Below, piece by piece: positions 34,502 through 44,008 of a stretch of 64,000 bases of DNA; position 1 is the stretch's first letter; every line of letters begins with the position of its first letter. Both the position numbers and the translations under genes were made by a program. The stretch comes from Microbulbifer sp. SAOS-129_SWC (GTDB taxonomy: Bacteria > Pseudomonadota > Gammaproteobacteria > Pseudomonadales > Cellvibrionaceae), in NCBI RefSeq assembly GCF_039696035.1, contig NZ_CP155567.1, positions 2,041,001 to 2,105,000 on the forward strand, written 5' to 3'. Below the pieces are notes generated by a model. It searched no databases and had not been told where the DNA came from. It saw nothing but the letters and a program-made list of their open reading frames with translations.

Positions 34502-34807
34502 TCAGCTCCATTTCTTGCCCAGTTCGTCCAACCCGCCGCGTTTGAGATCCTCGGGCGTCATCACGGTGCGGATCTCGACATCGGCCTCAAATAGCAGAAA
34601 CCACGGTTCCACCAATGCGGGGATGGCGGATGGGTCGGCGAGATCGACGACGAGAATTGCCGAGCGGCGGCCATGCTGTTCGGTGTAGTAAACCGCCTCC
34701 GGTTTACTTGCTTCCACTATCGCATTCATCTTTGCCGCCACCGAACCATCCCTGACCGCGGCATTGAACTTATGATGCGGAATCTTGATGTTGAGTAGCA
34801 TTCTCAT
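34502..34807 (-). CDS. Small conserved protein, DUF3303-like
   Basis: A 101-residue cytosolic protein starting M-R-M-L-L-N-I-K-I-P-H and containing P-E-A-V-Y-Y-T-E-Q-H-G-R-R and M-T-P-E-D-L-K-R-G-G-L-D-E-L-G-K-K-W. I recall this as a conserved small protein of unknown role, possibly a dimeric alpha/beta-barrel fold. It converges with the OsmC-YcaO gene and stands alone. Confidence 0.75.
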   Translation of the reverse strand: MRMLLNIKIPHHKFNAAVRDGSVAAKMNAIVEASKPEAVYYTEQHGRRSAILVVDLADPSAIPALVEPWFLLFEADVEIRTVMTPEDLKRGGLDELGKKWS

Positions 34808-35073
34808 GCTGTGCTCCTTTCCCGATCATACTGTTTGTCTGACCACAGAAAGAATAATGTCGCGGAATACCTGCGGCAGCTGCGTTTGTCGCGCAGGGCA
34901 GTTCGCTCTCCTCCGGGAGCGGGCGATCTGGTTCGGGGACACTGTGCTCCGAAAAATTAATTTTCGGTAAAAATCTTCCGTTTATCCTGCATGGTATATG
35001 TAAATCGATCCCGGGAGCCGGCATTTATTGATGTGTCCGGTCACTTTGCAGGTATCCCAGGATTTTCGTGCGC

Positions 35074-35646
35074 TTATAGCATGTCGTTGGTTATGCTGTT
35101 AAACGGAGTTAATGCGGGGCCGATTACCGTAACATTTTTCCTCACAACCGGTGTTACCGCTTTCATCTGCAGGGAGCGGCATACAATCATATGCACGGGT
35201 CGGTTCACCGGGTACTTCAGGGCTGGCAATAATTGTTTGTCGAGCAAGTGCAGGTTCATTGCGCGAACGGTGTTGCTGCCGTGAAACGCTAACAGAGATA
35301 AGCCCAGGGGATTGGTCGTTCTCACCTGATTCTGGAAGGCCCTGGCGGTAAGCATAAAGAGTTGTTGGTCCAGGGGGACGAATAACGTGTTGGCAACTGA
35401 TCCGCTACCCGGGCCAAGGGTGTCAATCGGCTCGGCATGGCCCATCGAGGGCAATTTATTGAGGTACTCAGAATGATAGAGCGGTTCTGTGGGTTGTGAA
35501 TACCAATGGTAGGTGTAGTTGACCCGCGTCATTCCGTCGCTCTTTGGGCTCCAGATGCCGTGAGAGGAGAATATGAGCTGTTTCGTTGGGCCATTGCTGA
35601 AAAACCTGCAATAGGGGTTTACGTCAGGGATATCTATAAAGGCCAT
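35074..35646 (-). CDS. Unknown protein, possibly Stv-type putative adhesin domain
   Basis: About 190 residues. The frame runs open to 35823, but the first 59 codons look non-coding; the ATG at 35646 gives M-A-F-I-D-I-P-D. The strand L-I-F-S-S-H-G-I-W-S-P-K and the later A-R-A-F-Q-N-Q and H-M-I-V-C-R-S-L look like the putative-adhesin Stv domain (a small alpha/beta fold found in effector-like proteins), but this is a weak resemblance. No signal peptide. AT-richer than its neighbours, so it may be acquired. Confidence 0.55.
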   Translation of the reverse strand: MAFIDIPDVNPYCRFFSNGPTKQLIFSSHGIWSPKSDGMTRVNYTYHWYSQPTEPLYHSEYLNKLPSMGHAEPIDTLGPGSGSVANTLFVPLDQQLFMLTARAFQNQVRTTNPLGLSLLAFHGSNTVRAMNLHLLDKQLLPALKYPVNRPVHMIVCRSLQMKAVTPVVRKNVTVIGPALTPFNSITNDML

Positions 35647-36000
35647 TTTGTATTCCGCTAAATGATTTGAGTTTTTAATCAAAACTCTTTTACGAATAAA
35701 GGGCGCCCGACGACAGCGGCGTGGTGTGCTAGCTGGATTGACGGCTTCGCTATGGCTGGCGTCGAAATGACCGTCTTCTCGTATTGGGGGGTGCCGATTT
35801 TTTTGGGCCAGACACAATATCACCCCGGTGGCTGCTGGAGGCTGAAGTTTGCGTCAGATTTTTGGTGAGCACCCGGAACGCTGCGCGTTTTCCCATGCGC
35901 TTCTATATAGCCTGTTGCGCAAGGGAAACGCCTTGAGTCCGGGATGTTCAAGAGGTGGCGGCATGCCGCTGCGCGCAAAAAAACACCGTCTACGTTGATT
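35647..36000. other. Intergenic, no gene seen; small hairpin at 35669-35687
   Basis: GAGTTTT-TAATC-AAAACTC followed by T's on the plus strand. On the minus strand it would lie about 23 nt ahead of the Stv-like gene start. No other clear signals were found. Confidence 0.4.
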
Positions 36001-36333
36001 TCACTGGCCCAGGGTCGACAGATACAGGGAATTGATCGTGCCCACCAGAAAAACTACCTGTGACCAGGCAAATATTTTCCAGCGGGATTTTGAGTTGCGG
36101 AACCTTTTGAAAATTTGCAGCAATGCCACAACCACCAATGCCGGAATGATTGACCCGAAGGCTCCACCAATCCCCCCGGCAATCCCCAGTTTGGAAAATT
36201 GAATGCTGAAGTTAAGCAGGCAAATTGGCAGGGACAGCAGTATCGCAATAGCCTTTAGCCCGGTGCCGGCCTTCGGGTTGGCTTCCTGTTCGAGCTCCGC
36301 TGCTGGAGCAGAATAGATGTTATTGGAATTCAT
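36001..36333 (-). CDS. Small membrane protein with three helices, unknown
   Basis: A 110-residue protein. The ATG at 36333 is preferred over 36570 because AAGGAAG lies upstream and the added part would be unlike protein. The first 25 residues are polar and Ala/Glu-rich (N-N-I-Y-S-A-P-A-A-E-L), a form often seen in small DUF-type membrane proteins, followed by three hydrophobic spans (about 30-50, 57-75 and 88-105). No family recognised. Confidence 0.65.
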   Translation of the reverse strand: MNSNNIYSAPAAELEQEANPKAGTGLKAIAILLSLPICLLNFSIQFSKLGIAGGIGGAFGSIIPALVVVALLQIFKRFRNSKSRWKIFAWSQVVFLVGTINSLYLSTLGQ

Positions 36334-36584
36334 GCGGCTTCTTCCTTGAGGGGTGACGATTATACCTTGATTCCCCCGCCCGATTTCCGGGGGCGGAAAT
36401 CCGGGAGGGAGACTGATGCCAGAATGTCGGCAATGCAGCGGGAGGTCAAGGTATTGCTCGCAGGGGCAAAAGGCACTGCGCATATTTCCGTTTCCGTAGC
36501 GGAACGCGGGGTTGGTACCGTGGTGCCGGTTATCTATGCTCTCAATGTTCACATCCTCGCGATGGTTCATTGGGAGGTTCCGAT

Positions 36585-38081
36585 ATGGGTGCCAATATGG
36601 GTAGCAATGCCGACGAGAATATCCGCCCGGATTACGATCGGGTGATCCAGGATATCGCCGACTATGTGCTGGATTACGAAATAGCGTCCGCCGAAGCCTG
36701 GGACACGGCGCGCTTTTGTCTGATGGATACCCTCGGTTGCGGTCTGCTGGCGCTGCGTTTTCCCGAGTGCACCAAGCATCTGGGGCCGATCGTCGAGGGG
36801 ACAGTGGTGCCGCATGGTGCGCGGGTGCCGGGGACGCAGCTGCGCCTGGATCCGGTCACGGCGGCCTGGGATATCGGTTGTATTGTCCGCTGGCTGGACT
36901 ACAACGACACCTGGCTGGCGGCGGAGTGGGGCCATCCGTCAGACAATCTGGGGGCGATCCTGGCGGTGGCGGATTACCTGGCGCAGAAACAGAGTGCGCA
37001 GGGCAGGGCGCCATTGACGATGCGCGATGTGCTCGACGGCATGATCCGCGCCCACGAGATCCAGGGCGTGCTGGCGCTGCAGAACAGTTTTAACCGCGTG
37101 GGGCTCGATCATGTGCTGCTGGTGCGGGTGGCGTCCACGGCGGTGGCGGCAAAACTGAAAGGCGCCAGCCGCGAGCAGCTGCTGGCGGCGATTTCCCACG
37201 CGTGGGTGGATGGCAGCGCGCTGCGCACCTATCGCCACGCGCCCAACGCCGGCTCGCGCAAGTCCTGGGCTGCGGGGGACGCCACTTCCCGCGGCGTGCG
37301 CCTTGCGGATATCGCCATGCGCGGGGAGATGGGCATTCCCGCGGCCCTGACGGCGAAGCAGTGGGGGTTCTACGATGTCTGTTTCAGCGTAACCAACGCG
37401 GACCTGCAACGGAAGCCGGAAGCGGAGCGCCAGTTTCAGTTCCCGCGGCCGTACGGCAGCTATGTGATGGAGAATATCCTGTTCAAAATCTCGTATCCGG
37501 CGGAATTTCACGCGCAGACCGCCTGCGAGGCGGCGGTGGCGCTGCACCCGCAGGTAAAAGACCGCATCGACGAAATCGATCGGGTGGTGATCACCACCCA
37601 CGAGTCGGCCATCCGCATCATTTCCAAGCGGGGCCCGCTGGCCAACGCGGCGGATCGGGATCACTGCCTGCAATATATGACGGCGGTGCCGCTGCTGTTT
37701 GGCAACCTGGTGGCCGAGCATTACGAGGACGATTTCCACGCGGCACACCCGGAGATAGACCGGTTGCGCGAGAAAATGGAAGTGGTGGAAGACAAGCGCT
37801 ATTCGGCCGAATATCTGGAGCCGGACAAGCGTTCCATTGCCAATGCGGTGCAGGTGTTTTTTACCGATGGTTCAGCGACCGACAACGTGGCAGTGGAGTA
37901 CCCGGTCGGGCACCGGCGCCGTCGGGCAGAGGGGATTCCGTTGCTGCAGCAGAAGTTCAGGGCCAACCTGGCGACACGATTTCCGGGGCGGCGCTGTGAG
38001 GACATTGTTGCGTTGTGCGCGGATGCCGAACGGTTGATGGCGATGCCGGTTGATGAGTTTATGGATTTATTGGTGATTTGA
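36585..38081 (+). CDS. MmgE/PrpD-family 2-methylcitrate dehydratase-like protein
   Basis: A 498-residue protein. E. coli PrpD dehydrates 2-methylcitrate in propionate catabolism. Shared features include [40 protein letters not shown] and H-A-W-V-D-G. The ATG at 36585 has a strong GGGAGG 8 nt upstream; a TTG at 36570 is possible. Neither prpB nor prpC is beside it, so it may be a stand-alone PrpD with a different or extra substrate. A terminator follows. Confidence 0.88.
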   Translation: MGANMGSNADENIRPDYDRVIQDIADYVLDYEIASAEAWDTARFCLMDTLGCGLLALRFPECTKHLGPIVEGTVVPHGARVPGTQLRLDPVTAAWDIGCIVRWLDYNDTWLAAEWGHPSDNLGAILAVADYLAQKQSAQGRAPLTMRDVLDGMIRAHEIQGVLALQNSFNRVGLDHVLLVRVASTAVAAKLKGASREQLLAAISHAWVDGSALRTYRHAPNAGSRKSWAAGDATSRGVRLADIAMRGEMGIPAALTAKQWGFYDVCFSVTNADLQRKPEAERQFQFPRPYGSYVMENILFKISYPAEFHAQTACEAAVALHPQVKDRIDEIDRVVITTHESAIRIISKRGPLANAADRDHCLQYMTAVPLLFGNLVAEHYEDDFHAAHPEIDRLREKMEVVEDKRYSAEYLEPDKRSIANAVQVFFTDGSATDNVAVEYPVGHRRRRAEGIPLLQQKFRANLATRFPGRRCEDIVALCADAERLMAMPVDEFMDLLVI

Positions 38082-38090
38082 GCGAGATAC

Positions 38091-38123
38091 AAAAAAAGGC
38101 GGCCGAAGCCGCCTTTCTTTTTG
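38091..38123. terminator. Bidirectional terminator between prpD-like and porin genes
   Basis: AAAGGCGGC-CGAA-GCCGCCTTT, flanked by an A-run on the left and a T-run on the right. It ends both converging genes. Confidence 0.9.
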
Positions 38124-38140
38124 CAGGTTGAGTTCCGTTC

Positions 38141-39082
38141 TTAGAACTTGAACTCGGTACCCACACCCACGTAGTTGCGCGAGTAGTCGTTCGCTGCAGT
38201 CTCGTCGGTGTAGAACGCGAAGACCTTGGCGGCGCTGGTGAGTTTGTAGTCCAGGCCCAGGCTGTAAGTTTCGCCGTCGAGCTCTTTCATGTCGGACTGG
38301 CCGTACTGGGCCTTGGCGGTCCACTGGTTGATCTTGTAGGCCACGGAAGTCATCCAGCCGTCCTGGGTGCTGCCGTCCGCTTGCTCCTGCTCTTCGTACA
38401 GACCGCCGACCTGAACCGGGCCGATGTTGTACTGGGCTACCAGGCGGTCAACATTAAAGTCGTTGGCTTCAACACCCTGGTCGTGGGCGTAAGCCAGGTA
38501 AACGCCGTTGTTGTCGTAAGACAGAGCGACGGAGGTGCCGTTGTCGCGGGTGATGTCGTTACCGAAGGGGTCGGTGCCGATCACTTCGTCACGGTTGCTG
38601 ATATAGGCCGCAGATACCTTGAAGCCGCCGAAAGACGGAGTGGTGTACTGCACCTCGTTGCCAACACGGTTGTCGCTGTTGGTCAGCAGGCTGCCGATAT
38701 CGCCTTCGAGGTCGTTGAACAGGTCGACCTTGTTCTGGGATACCTTCATCGGGGTGTCGAACTTACCGCCGATCACCTGGCCGAAACCGCCTTCCAGGCC
38801 AGCGTAGATGTTGCGCTGCTTGAAGGTCTCGGAGGATTCGCCGTCGATAGCAACCTGGTATTCCATCTTGTAGATACCCTTGATGCCATTGTCGAACGGC
38901 AGCTCGCCCTTGACGCCGAGGCGTGAGGCGTTGCTCTTCAGGTCGGTGTTGGCGCCGTCGCCCTCGTCGGCCGACTGGAAGTCGAGGTTGGCCTTACCGT
39001 AGAAGTTAATCGGAGAGGATTCGGCGCTGGCGAAGGCCGGGATCATTGCAGCAATAGCCAGGGAAATAGCAGTCTTTTTCAT
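38141..39082 (-). CDS. General outer-membrane porin
   Basis: A 313-residue protein with a 20-residue signal peptide (M-K-K-T-A-I-S-L-A-I-A-A-M-I-P-A-F-A-S-A). A mature 16-stranded trimeric porin of the Gram-negative porin family is indicated by N-F-Y-G-K-A-N-L-D near the N-terminus, alternating strands, the loop carrying D-L-F-N-D-L-E-G-D, and the terminal Phe of G-V-G-T-E-F-K-F, used by the Bam machinery. Strong AT-rich promoter-like sequence lies upstream, fitting high expression. Confidence 0.92.
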   Translation of the reverse strand: MKKTAISLAIAAMIPAFASAESSPINFYGKANLDFQSADEGDGANTDLKSNASRLGVKGELPFDNGIKGIYKMEYQVAIDGESSETFKQRNIYAGLEGGFGQVIGGKFDTPMKVSQNKVDLFNDLEGDIGSLLTNSDNRVGNEVQYTTPSFGGFKVSAAYISNRDEVIGTDPFGNDITRDNGTSVALSYDNNGVYLAYAHDQGVEANDFNVDRLVAQYNIGPVQVGGLYEEQEQADGSTQDGWMTSVAYKINQWTAKAQYGQSDMKELDGETYSLGLDYKLTSAAKVFAFYTDETAANDYSRNYVGVGTEFKF

Positions 39083-39370
39083 CGGTCATCTCGCACAGGT
39101 TTTTGGTTATGACTGAGAGGCGACCTTGCTGAGTCCGAATCTGGCCCCCCCTCGAGTTGGTGCGAATTCTGCGGTTTGAATATTACAAAAAGGTTAAACA
39201 TGGCATTTTTTTTAAAAAAATGTGACTGGTTGGTGCTCAAACAGACAGGTGGGGCAGCTGGGCGGGGCACTTTCGGGGCAGTGGCAGACCGTTTGGCTTT
39301 ACAGGGTGGGCTGCGATCTGGCACAAGAACCGGGGGCCGCCGGGCACCTTTACACAGGAAGTGAACCACT

Positions 39371-41914
39371 ATGGAGCCAGTCGCCGGGAAGCGTATCGAT
39401 CTCCCTCGCTCGGGCAGCGCAAGCCGTGCCCCGGCCACGCTGGCGGCGGTGGCGCGGGCCGGCGGCTCGCCATTGTGGCTGTTGTGGGGTTACATACTGG
39501 GCCTGGTTGCGGTGGGCAGCCTGCCGCACCTGCCTGCACCGGCGGTGTTACTGGCTGCCACGGGTGCGCTGCTGGCCACGGTGGTGCTTCTGCCCGTGCG
39601 TCGTGCTCTGGTCTTCTTTGTGGTCGCGGCCTGCTGCGGCGCGACCTGGGGGCTGTGGCAGGATCTGCGTGCGCTCGACCAGCGTCTGCCGCTGGCACTG
39701 CACGGTGCCGACCTGGTGTTGCCGCTGGAGGTGGTTTCGCTGCCTCAGGTGCGCCGCGCTCCGGCGGCATTCGGCGGCGAGGGCCGCGAGACCAATATCC
39801 GCTTCACCGCACGGGTTCTGGCGCAGCCGGTGCCGGACCGGGCCGGGTCTGCGGCCGGGTCTGCGGCCGGGTCGCCGGCGCTGCGCGGCCAGCGTCTCAT
39901 TCTCACCTGGTACGACGCCCCCGCGGCAATCCGCGCGCAGCTGCGCGCAGGCAGCCGCTGGCAGCTGCCGGTGCGCCTCAAGCGTCCCCGCGGTAGCGTC
40001 AATCCGCATACTTTCGATTTCGAGGGCTGGCTGCTGCGCCGCGGTATCTACGCGACCGGCTACGTCCGGCCGCGGGACGCCGAACCGCGCCGGCTCGCGG
40101 CGGGGCGGGGGCTGCTGGCGCTGCGCCAGCGGCTGCGCGATGCCCTCGCCGAACAACCGCGGCGGCCGGAGCTGCTGAGTGCGCTGTTATTGGGAGACCG
40201 CAGCGGCCTGACGCGGGCCGACCAGCAGATGCTGCGCCAGACGGGGACTGCACACCTGCTGGCGATTTCCGGTCTGCACGTGGGGTTGGTCAGTGGCTTC
40301 CTGCTGCTGATCGGCGGCTACCTGGCGCGATTTTGCGGCATGCTCAGCGGGCGCGCGCCCACCTGGCTGCCGACGGTCGCTGCGCTGCTCGGCAGTGGGG
40401 CCTACACGCTGCTGGCCGGTGCGCCGCTATCCGCCCGGCGGGCGCTGGTTATGGTCTGGGTACTGCTGCTGGCCTGGCAGTGGCGCCGGCGGGTTGCCCC
40501 GGCGCTGGCCATTTCCCTCGCGCTGGCGCTGGTGCTGACGCTGCAGCCGCTCGCCTTTTATGGCGCGGGCTTCTGGCTGTCGTTTGCGGCGGTGGGGGCA
40601 CTCCTGTTGCGTTTCAGTTGGCGCCCGCCCGTGCGGCCTTCGGCGCGATCGCGGCTGGGCGCGCATCTCGGCGCTCTGATCAGCAGCCAGTGGGCCATCT
40701 TCGTCGCGCTGCTGCTGCCGTCGCTGTTCTTTTTTTCCGGGTTCAGCGGCGGCGGGGTCCTGGTCAATCTGGTGGCGATTCCGTGGATGGGGTTGGTAAT
40801 CCTGCCGGCGATCCTGCTCGGTGCGCTGCTGCTGGCGACGCCGCTGGGGCAGCCGCTGCTCGGTTTCGCCGGCGGGCAGTTGGATCTGATGATGTCCGTG
40901 TTCGCCCGGGCGCAGGATTGGGCCCATGGCTGGCAGCCACTGGGACTGCCGTTGGGAATTGGCGGGATCCTTTTGGCCGCCGGCTGCGTGTTACTGGTAA
41001 TCCTGCCGCGCGGTGTCCCCGGGCGGCCCCTCGGCTGGCTGATGCTGGTGGTAGTGCCGCTGCTGTCCTGGCTGGGGACCGGCGCCGGGCGCGACGCGCG
41101 GTTGCAGGTAACGGCGCTGGATGTCGGGCAGGGCCTGGCGGTCGCGGTGCGGACCCCCGGCTACCGGCTGGTTTACGACACCGGGCCGCGCTCGCCGACC
41201 GGCTGGAGCGCGGGGCGATCGATCGTGGCTCCCTTCCTGCTGGGTGAGGGCGAACGCGGAGTGGACGCGGTGGTCATCAGCCATGCCGACCTGGATCACG
41301 CCGGCGGCCTGAACGGTCTGGCGCAGTCGCTGCCGCTGGATCGAATCGTGGCGCCGGGCGCTCTCGCAGGGCGCTTGCACCGGCAGCTGCACCGGCCCGC
41401 GGCAATCTGCCGGGCAGGAGCGCAGGAAGACCTGGGTCGCCTGCACCTGCAGTGGCTGTGGCCGCCGACGGCGCAGGTCTCCGGTGAGGAGAATGATCAC
41501 AGTTGTGTGGCGCTGTTGCGCTGGCGCGGGGTTCGGGTGTTGCTCAGCGGAGATATTTCCCGCGCCTCGGAGCGGCAGATTGTTGCCGCCAACCCCGGAT
41601 TTGCGCCGGTGGATGTGCTGATCGCGCCGCACCATGGTTCGCGCAGTTCGTCTTCGCAGGCGTTTGTGGACTGGGCGCAGCCGCGCGTTGTGATTTTCAG
41701 TGCGGGCTTTCGCCACCACTTTGGCCATCCGCACGCGGAGGTGGTGGCCCGCTACCGGCGGGAAGGTGCACAAATTTTCAACACGGCGGTAACCGGCGCC
41801 GTGTCGCTGAGCTGGACAGGCAACGGCGCGCCGGTGGAAATCCGCCGGGCGCGGGATTCGGGCGCATTCTGGTTGCGCGATGGTTCCGTAGCGCCCTGGT
41901 GGGCTGCGCGGTGA
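39371..41914 (+). CDS. comEC: DNA internalisation protein ComEC/Rec2
   Basis: An 847-residue inner-membrane channel for single-stranded DNA in natural transformation. An OB-like periplasmic domain (about 75-255) is followed by the competence core (H-L-L-A-I-S-G-L-H-V-G-L-V-S-G) with about ten membrane helices. A C-terminal metallo-beta-lactamase-type domain starts at about 575 (L-D-V-G-Q-G-L-A-V, I-S-H-A-D-L-D-H-A-G-G-L, L-L-S-G-D-I, A-P-H-H-G-S). Three near-identical 12-bp units (G-S-A-A) lie at about 39841 in the periplasmic domain. It precedes the ExbB/ExbD-type operon, as PA2984 does in Pseudomonas. Confidence 0.95.
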   Translation: MEPVAGKRIDLPRSGSASRAPATLAAVARAGGSPLWLLWGYILGLVAVGSLPHLPAPAVLLAATGALLATVVLLPVRRALVFFVVAACCGATWGLWQDLRALDQRLPLALHGADLVLPLEVVSLPQVRRAPAAFGGEGRETNIRFTARVLAQPVPDRAGSAAGSAAGSPALRGQRLILTWYDAPAAIRAQLRAGSRWQLPVRLKRPRGSVNPHTFDFEGWLLRRGIYATGYVRPRDAEPRRLAAGRGLLALRQRLRDALAEQPRRPELLSALLLGDRSGLTRADQQMLRQTGTAHLLAISGLHVGLVSGFLLLIGGYLARFCGMLSGRAPTWLPTVAALLGSGAYTLLAGAPLSARRALVMVWVLLLAWQWRRRVAPALAISLALALVLTLQPLAFYGAGFWLSFAAVGALLLRFSWRPPVRPSARSRLGAHLGALISSQWAIFVALLLPSLFFFSGFSGGGVLVNLVAIPWMGLVILPAILLGALLLATPLGQPLLGFAGGQLDLMMSVFARAQDWAHGWQPLGLPLGIGGILLAAGCVLLVILPRGVPGRPLGWLMLVVVPLLSWLGTGAGRDARLQVTALDVGQGLAVAVRTPGYRLVYDTGPRSPTGWSAGRSIVAPFLLGEGERGVDAVVISHADLDHAGGLNGLAQSLPLDRIVAPGALAGRLHRQLHRPAAICRAGAQEDLGRLHLQWLWPPTAQVSGEENDHSCVALLRWRGVRVLLSGDISRASERQIVAANPGFAPVDVLIAPHHGSRSSSSQAFVDWAQPRVVIFSAGFRHHFGHPHAEVVARYRREGAQIFNTAVTGAVSLSWTGNGAPVEIRRARDSGAFWLRDGSVAPWWAAR

Positions 41915-42098
41915 TTCTGTTCTGCCCTGATTCGGTTTGCTGGAACCGCAGACCAGGCCGCCAGGGAATGTGTCGCCGATCCGCTTTTGCGCAATTTGAC
42001 CGGGGCGGAACTTGGAACTGAGGAGCCGGTCGCAATGCAGGAATTGGCTTCTGATAAAGTCATAAAAATTTTTTGAAGAAAAATGCTAGGTGTAATGC

Positions 42099-42938
42099 AT
42101 GAATAAAAAAGTACTCGGGAGTGTGATTCTTTCCATGGCCGGGGGGCTCGCCTGCCACGGCGCAATTGCCGACGAATGGAAATACACGCTCGGTACCGAT
42201 ATCAGCAGTGGTGACTACGGCGACAGCGCCAGTACCGATATTGTCAGCACCCCGTTTACCGTCAGCTACTCGCCGTCGGACCAGTGGACCTTCAAGGCCT
42301 CGCTGCCGTGGGTGCAGATAGACGGCCCCGGCGGTGTGATTCCCGGCGGTGACGGTGGCGTGGTTGTCGGCAATGGCAACGGCAATGGTCGCGGCAACAA
42401 CGGCGGCGGCATGGGTGGCGGAACTACCACCACTCAAACCAGCACTTACAGCGAATCCGGCGTCGGCGATCTGTGGCTGTCCGGTACCTACAGCCTGGAG
42501 CCGGTTGCGGAGCGCTGGTTCTTTGACCTGACCGGCAAGTTCAAGGTCCCGACCGCAGACGAAGACAAGGGCCTCGGTACCGGCCAGACGGATTACACCC
42601 TGCAGGCGGAAGCCTTTACCGCGATGGGTGACTTCACGCCTTACGTGACGCTGGCGCGCAAGTTCAAGGGCGATCTGCCCGCCCAGGAAATCAAGGACGT
42701 CTGGTACACCTCTGTCGGCAGCGGTTACCGCCTGAACGACCAGAGCAGTGTGGGCATGTCGCTGGATTACCAGCAGGCCACCAGCGACACCAGCGATCCG
42801 TCCACCGAGCTGTTCGGCTACCTGAACCACAAGTTCAGCCAGCAGTGGAGCGGCATGCTTTACGCGTATCTGGGCCTTGCCGATGGCAGCCCGGATCAGG
42901 GGGTAGGCTTCCAGGTCAGCTACCGGCCCGGAAATTGA
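42099..42938 (+). CDS. Outer-membrane beta-barrel protein, MetA-pathway-phenol-degradation-like
   Basis: A 279-residue protein with a 24-residue signal peptide and amphipathic strands (W-K-Y-T-L-G-T-D-I-S, F-T-V-S-Y-S-P-S-D-Q-W-T-F-K-A-S). A Gly/Asn-rich low-complexity insert (about 83-110) sits in one loop. The shape recalls the family of putative transporters related to the phenol meta-degradation outer-membrane channel. AGGTG lies 7 nt before the ATG. Followed 22 nt later by another secreted protein, so the two probably form an operon; neither belongs to the comEC or exbB functions they separate. Confidence 0.7.
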   Translation: MNKKVLGSVILSMAGGLACHGAIADEWKYTLGTDISSGDYGDSASTDIVSTPFTVSYSPSDQWTFKASLPWVQIDGPGGVIPGGDGGVVVGNGNGNGRGNNGGGMGGGTTTTQTSTYSESGVGDLWLSGTYSLEPVAERWFFDLTGKFKVPTADEDKGLGTGQTDYTLQAEAFTAMGDFTPYVTLARKFKGDLPAQEIKDVWYTSVGSGYRLNDQSSVGMSLDYQQATSDTSDPSTELFGYLNHKFSQQWSGMLYAYLGLADGSPDQGVGFQVSYRPGN

Positions 42939-42960
42939 TTTTTACACAGGAGAAAAATAG

Positions 42961-43806
42961 ATGAGCATTCCTTACAAGATGAGACTGTTGCCGCTGGTGC
43001 TGGCAGGCGTCATGGCGGGTTCGCTCGCCTGGGCGGACGATGAAGTGCCGACCACCGACACCGCGGATACCGAGGTAGTGGAAACGGTGTCCGACGTGCC
43101 GACTGGCAAGATCGCCGGCTTCTTCAGCGATTTTCTCGGCAGCGATGCCGATGCAGAGGCCACCGTGCAAGGTCTGCGCGACGGCTCCATTCACTATCAG
43201 GCACCGGAAGATGACACCGCTGATACCACCGGCGACGCGACCGACACCACTGGCGATACGGCCGACACCACCGATCAGGGTGATGCCACGACCGAAACCG
43301 ACGGTGGCGATATGGCCGATGTGGAAGGTGAAGTCAGCGATGGCAGCACCGGCATGGGTAACGGCAACGTCGTGATTACCCTGGCGCTGGCGCAAAAACT
43401 GGCTGAAGACAGCGCGGCCAAGGCGCTGGAAGGCGAGACTGGCATGACGGCGGAAGAGTCCATCAACCAGGTGCTGTATCTGCGCCAGGAAGAGGGCATG
43501 GGCTGGGGCCAGATTGCGCACGAGCTGGGCTTCAACCTGGGCGAGCTGATGAGCGGCATCCATTCCAACCGCCCGGAGCGCGCCGAAACGGCCAAGGCCA
43601 AGCACCAGGCCGACCGCGCTGAGCGCAGCATGCCCGAGCATGCGCACAAAATGGACAAGGCTGACCGCCCCGAACAGATGGCCAAAGCCCAGCGTCCGGA
43701 AAAAATGGAGCGCGCCGAGCGTCCGGAGAAGATGGAGCGTCCGGAGCGTCCGGAAAAGATTGAGCGCCCGGAGAAGCCGGAGCGTCCCGAACGTCCGGGA
43801 CACTGA
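42961..43806 (+). CDS. Secreted low-complexity protein with acidic and basic arms
   Basis: Signal peptide (about 1-25). The mature protein has a Thr/Asp-rich acidic tract (about 78-120), a short folded-looking core (about 135-205, with E-E-G-M-G-W-G-Q-I-A-H-E-L-G-F-N-L-G-E-L), and a C-terminal tail of E-R-P-E-K-M / E-R-P-E-R-P units. A strong terminator follows. The function is unknown; the paired opposite-charge tails suggest self-association or metal or nucleic-acid binding outside the cytoplasm. Operon partner of the barrel protein. Confidence 0.65.
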   Translation: MSIPYKMRLLPLVLAGVMAGSLAWADDEVPTTDTADTEVVETVSDVPTGKIAGFFSDFLGSDADAEATVQGLRDGSIHYQAPEDDTADTTGDATDTTGDTADTTDQGDATTETDGGDMADVEGEVSDGSTGMGNGNVVITLALAQKLAEDSAAKALEGETGMTAEESINQVLYLRQEEGMGWGQIAHELGFNLGELMSGIHSNRPERAETAKAKHQADRAERSMPEHAHKMDKADRPEQMAKAQRPEKMERAERPEKMERPERPEKIERPEKPERPERPGH

Positions 43807-43847
43807 CCGCCGCAGGTGCGCGATAAACTGCGCGCCCGCAGCCAAAC

Positions 43848-43878
43848 AAAAAAAGCCGGCCCAGCGCCGGCTTTTTTT
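43848..43878 (+). terminator. Rho-independent terminator
   Basis: AAAGCCGGC-CCAGC-GCCGGCTTTTTTT ends the two-gene secreted-protein operon and separates it from the exbB-type operon. Confidence 0.9.
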
Positions 43879-44008
43879 GTGCGGCAACGGTGCGCGCGTT
43901 TTGCCGTTCCCATCACACCAATGAAAAAGACGCCCGTCGGGGTCTTAGCCGCTGGCCGCGGCTGTGGTAGAGTCACAGGCCGATTTTCCGCAGTCTGGGA
44001 TTACACAA

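Noticed and set aside
42060..42830. Minus-strand ORFs opposite the barrel and low-complexity secreted genes
   Set aside because: They arise from GC-rich, repetitive sense codons; no start signals.
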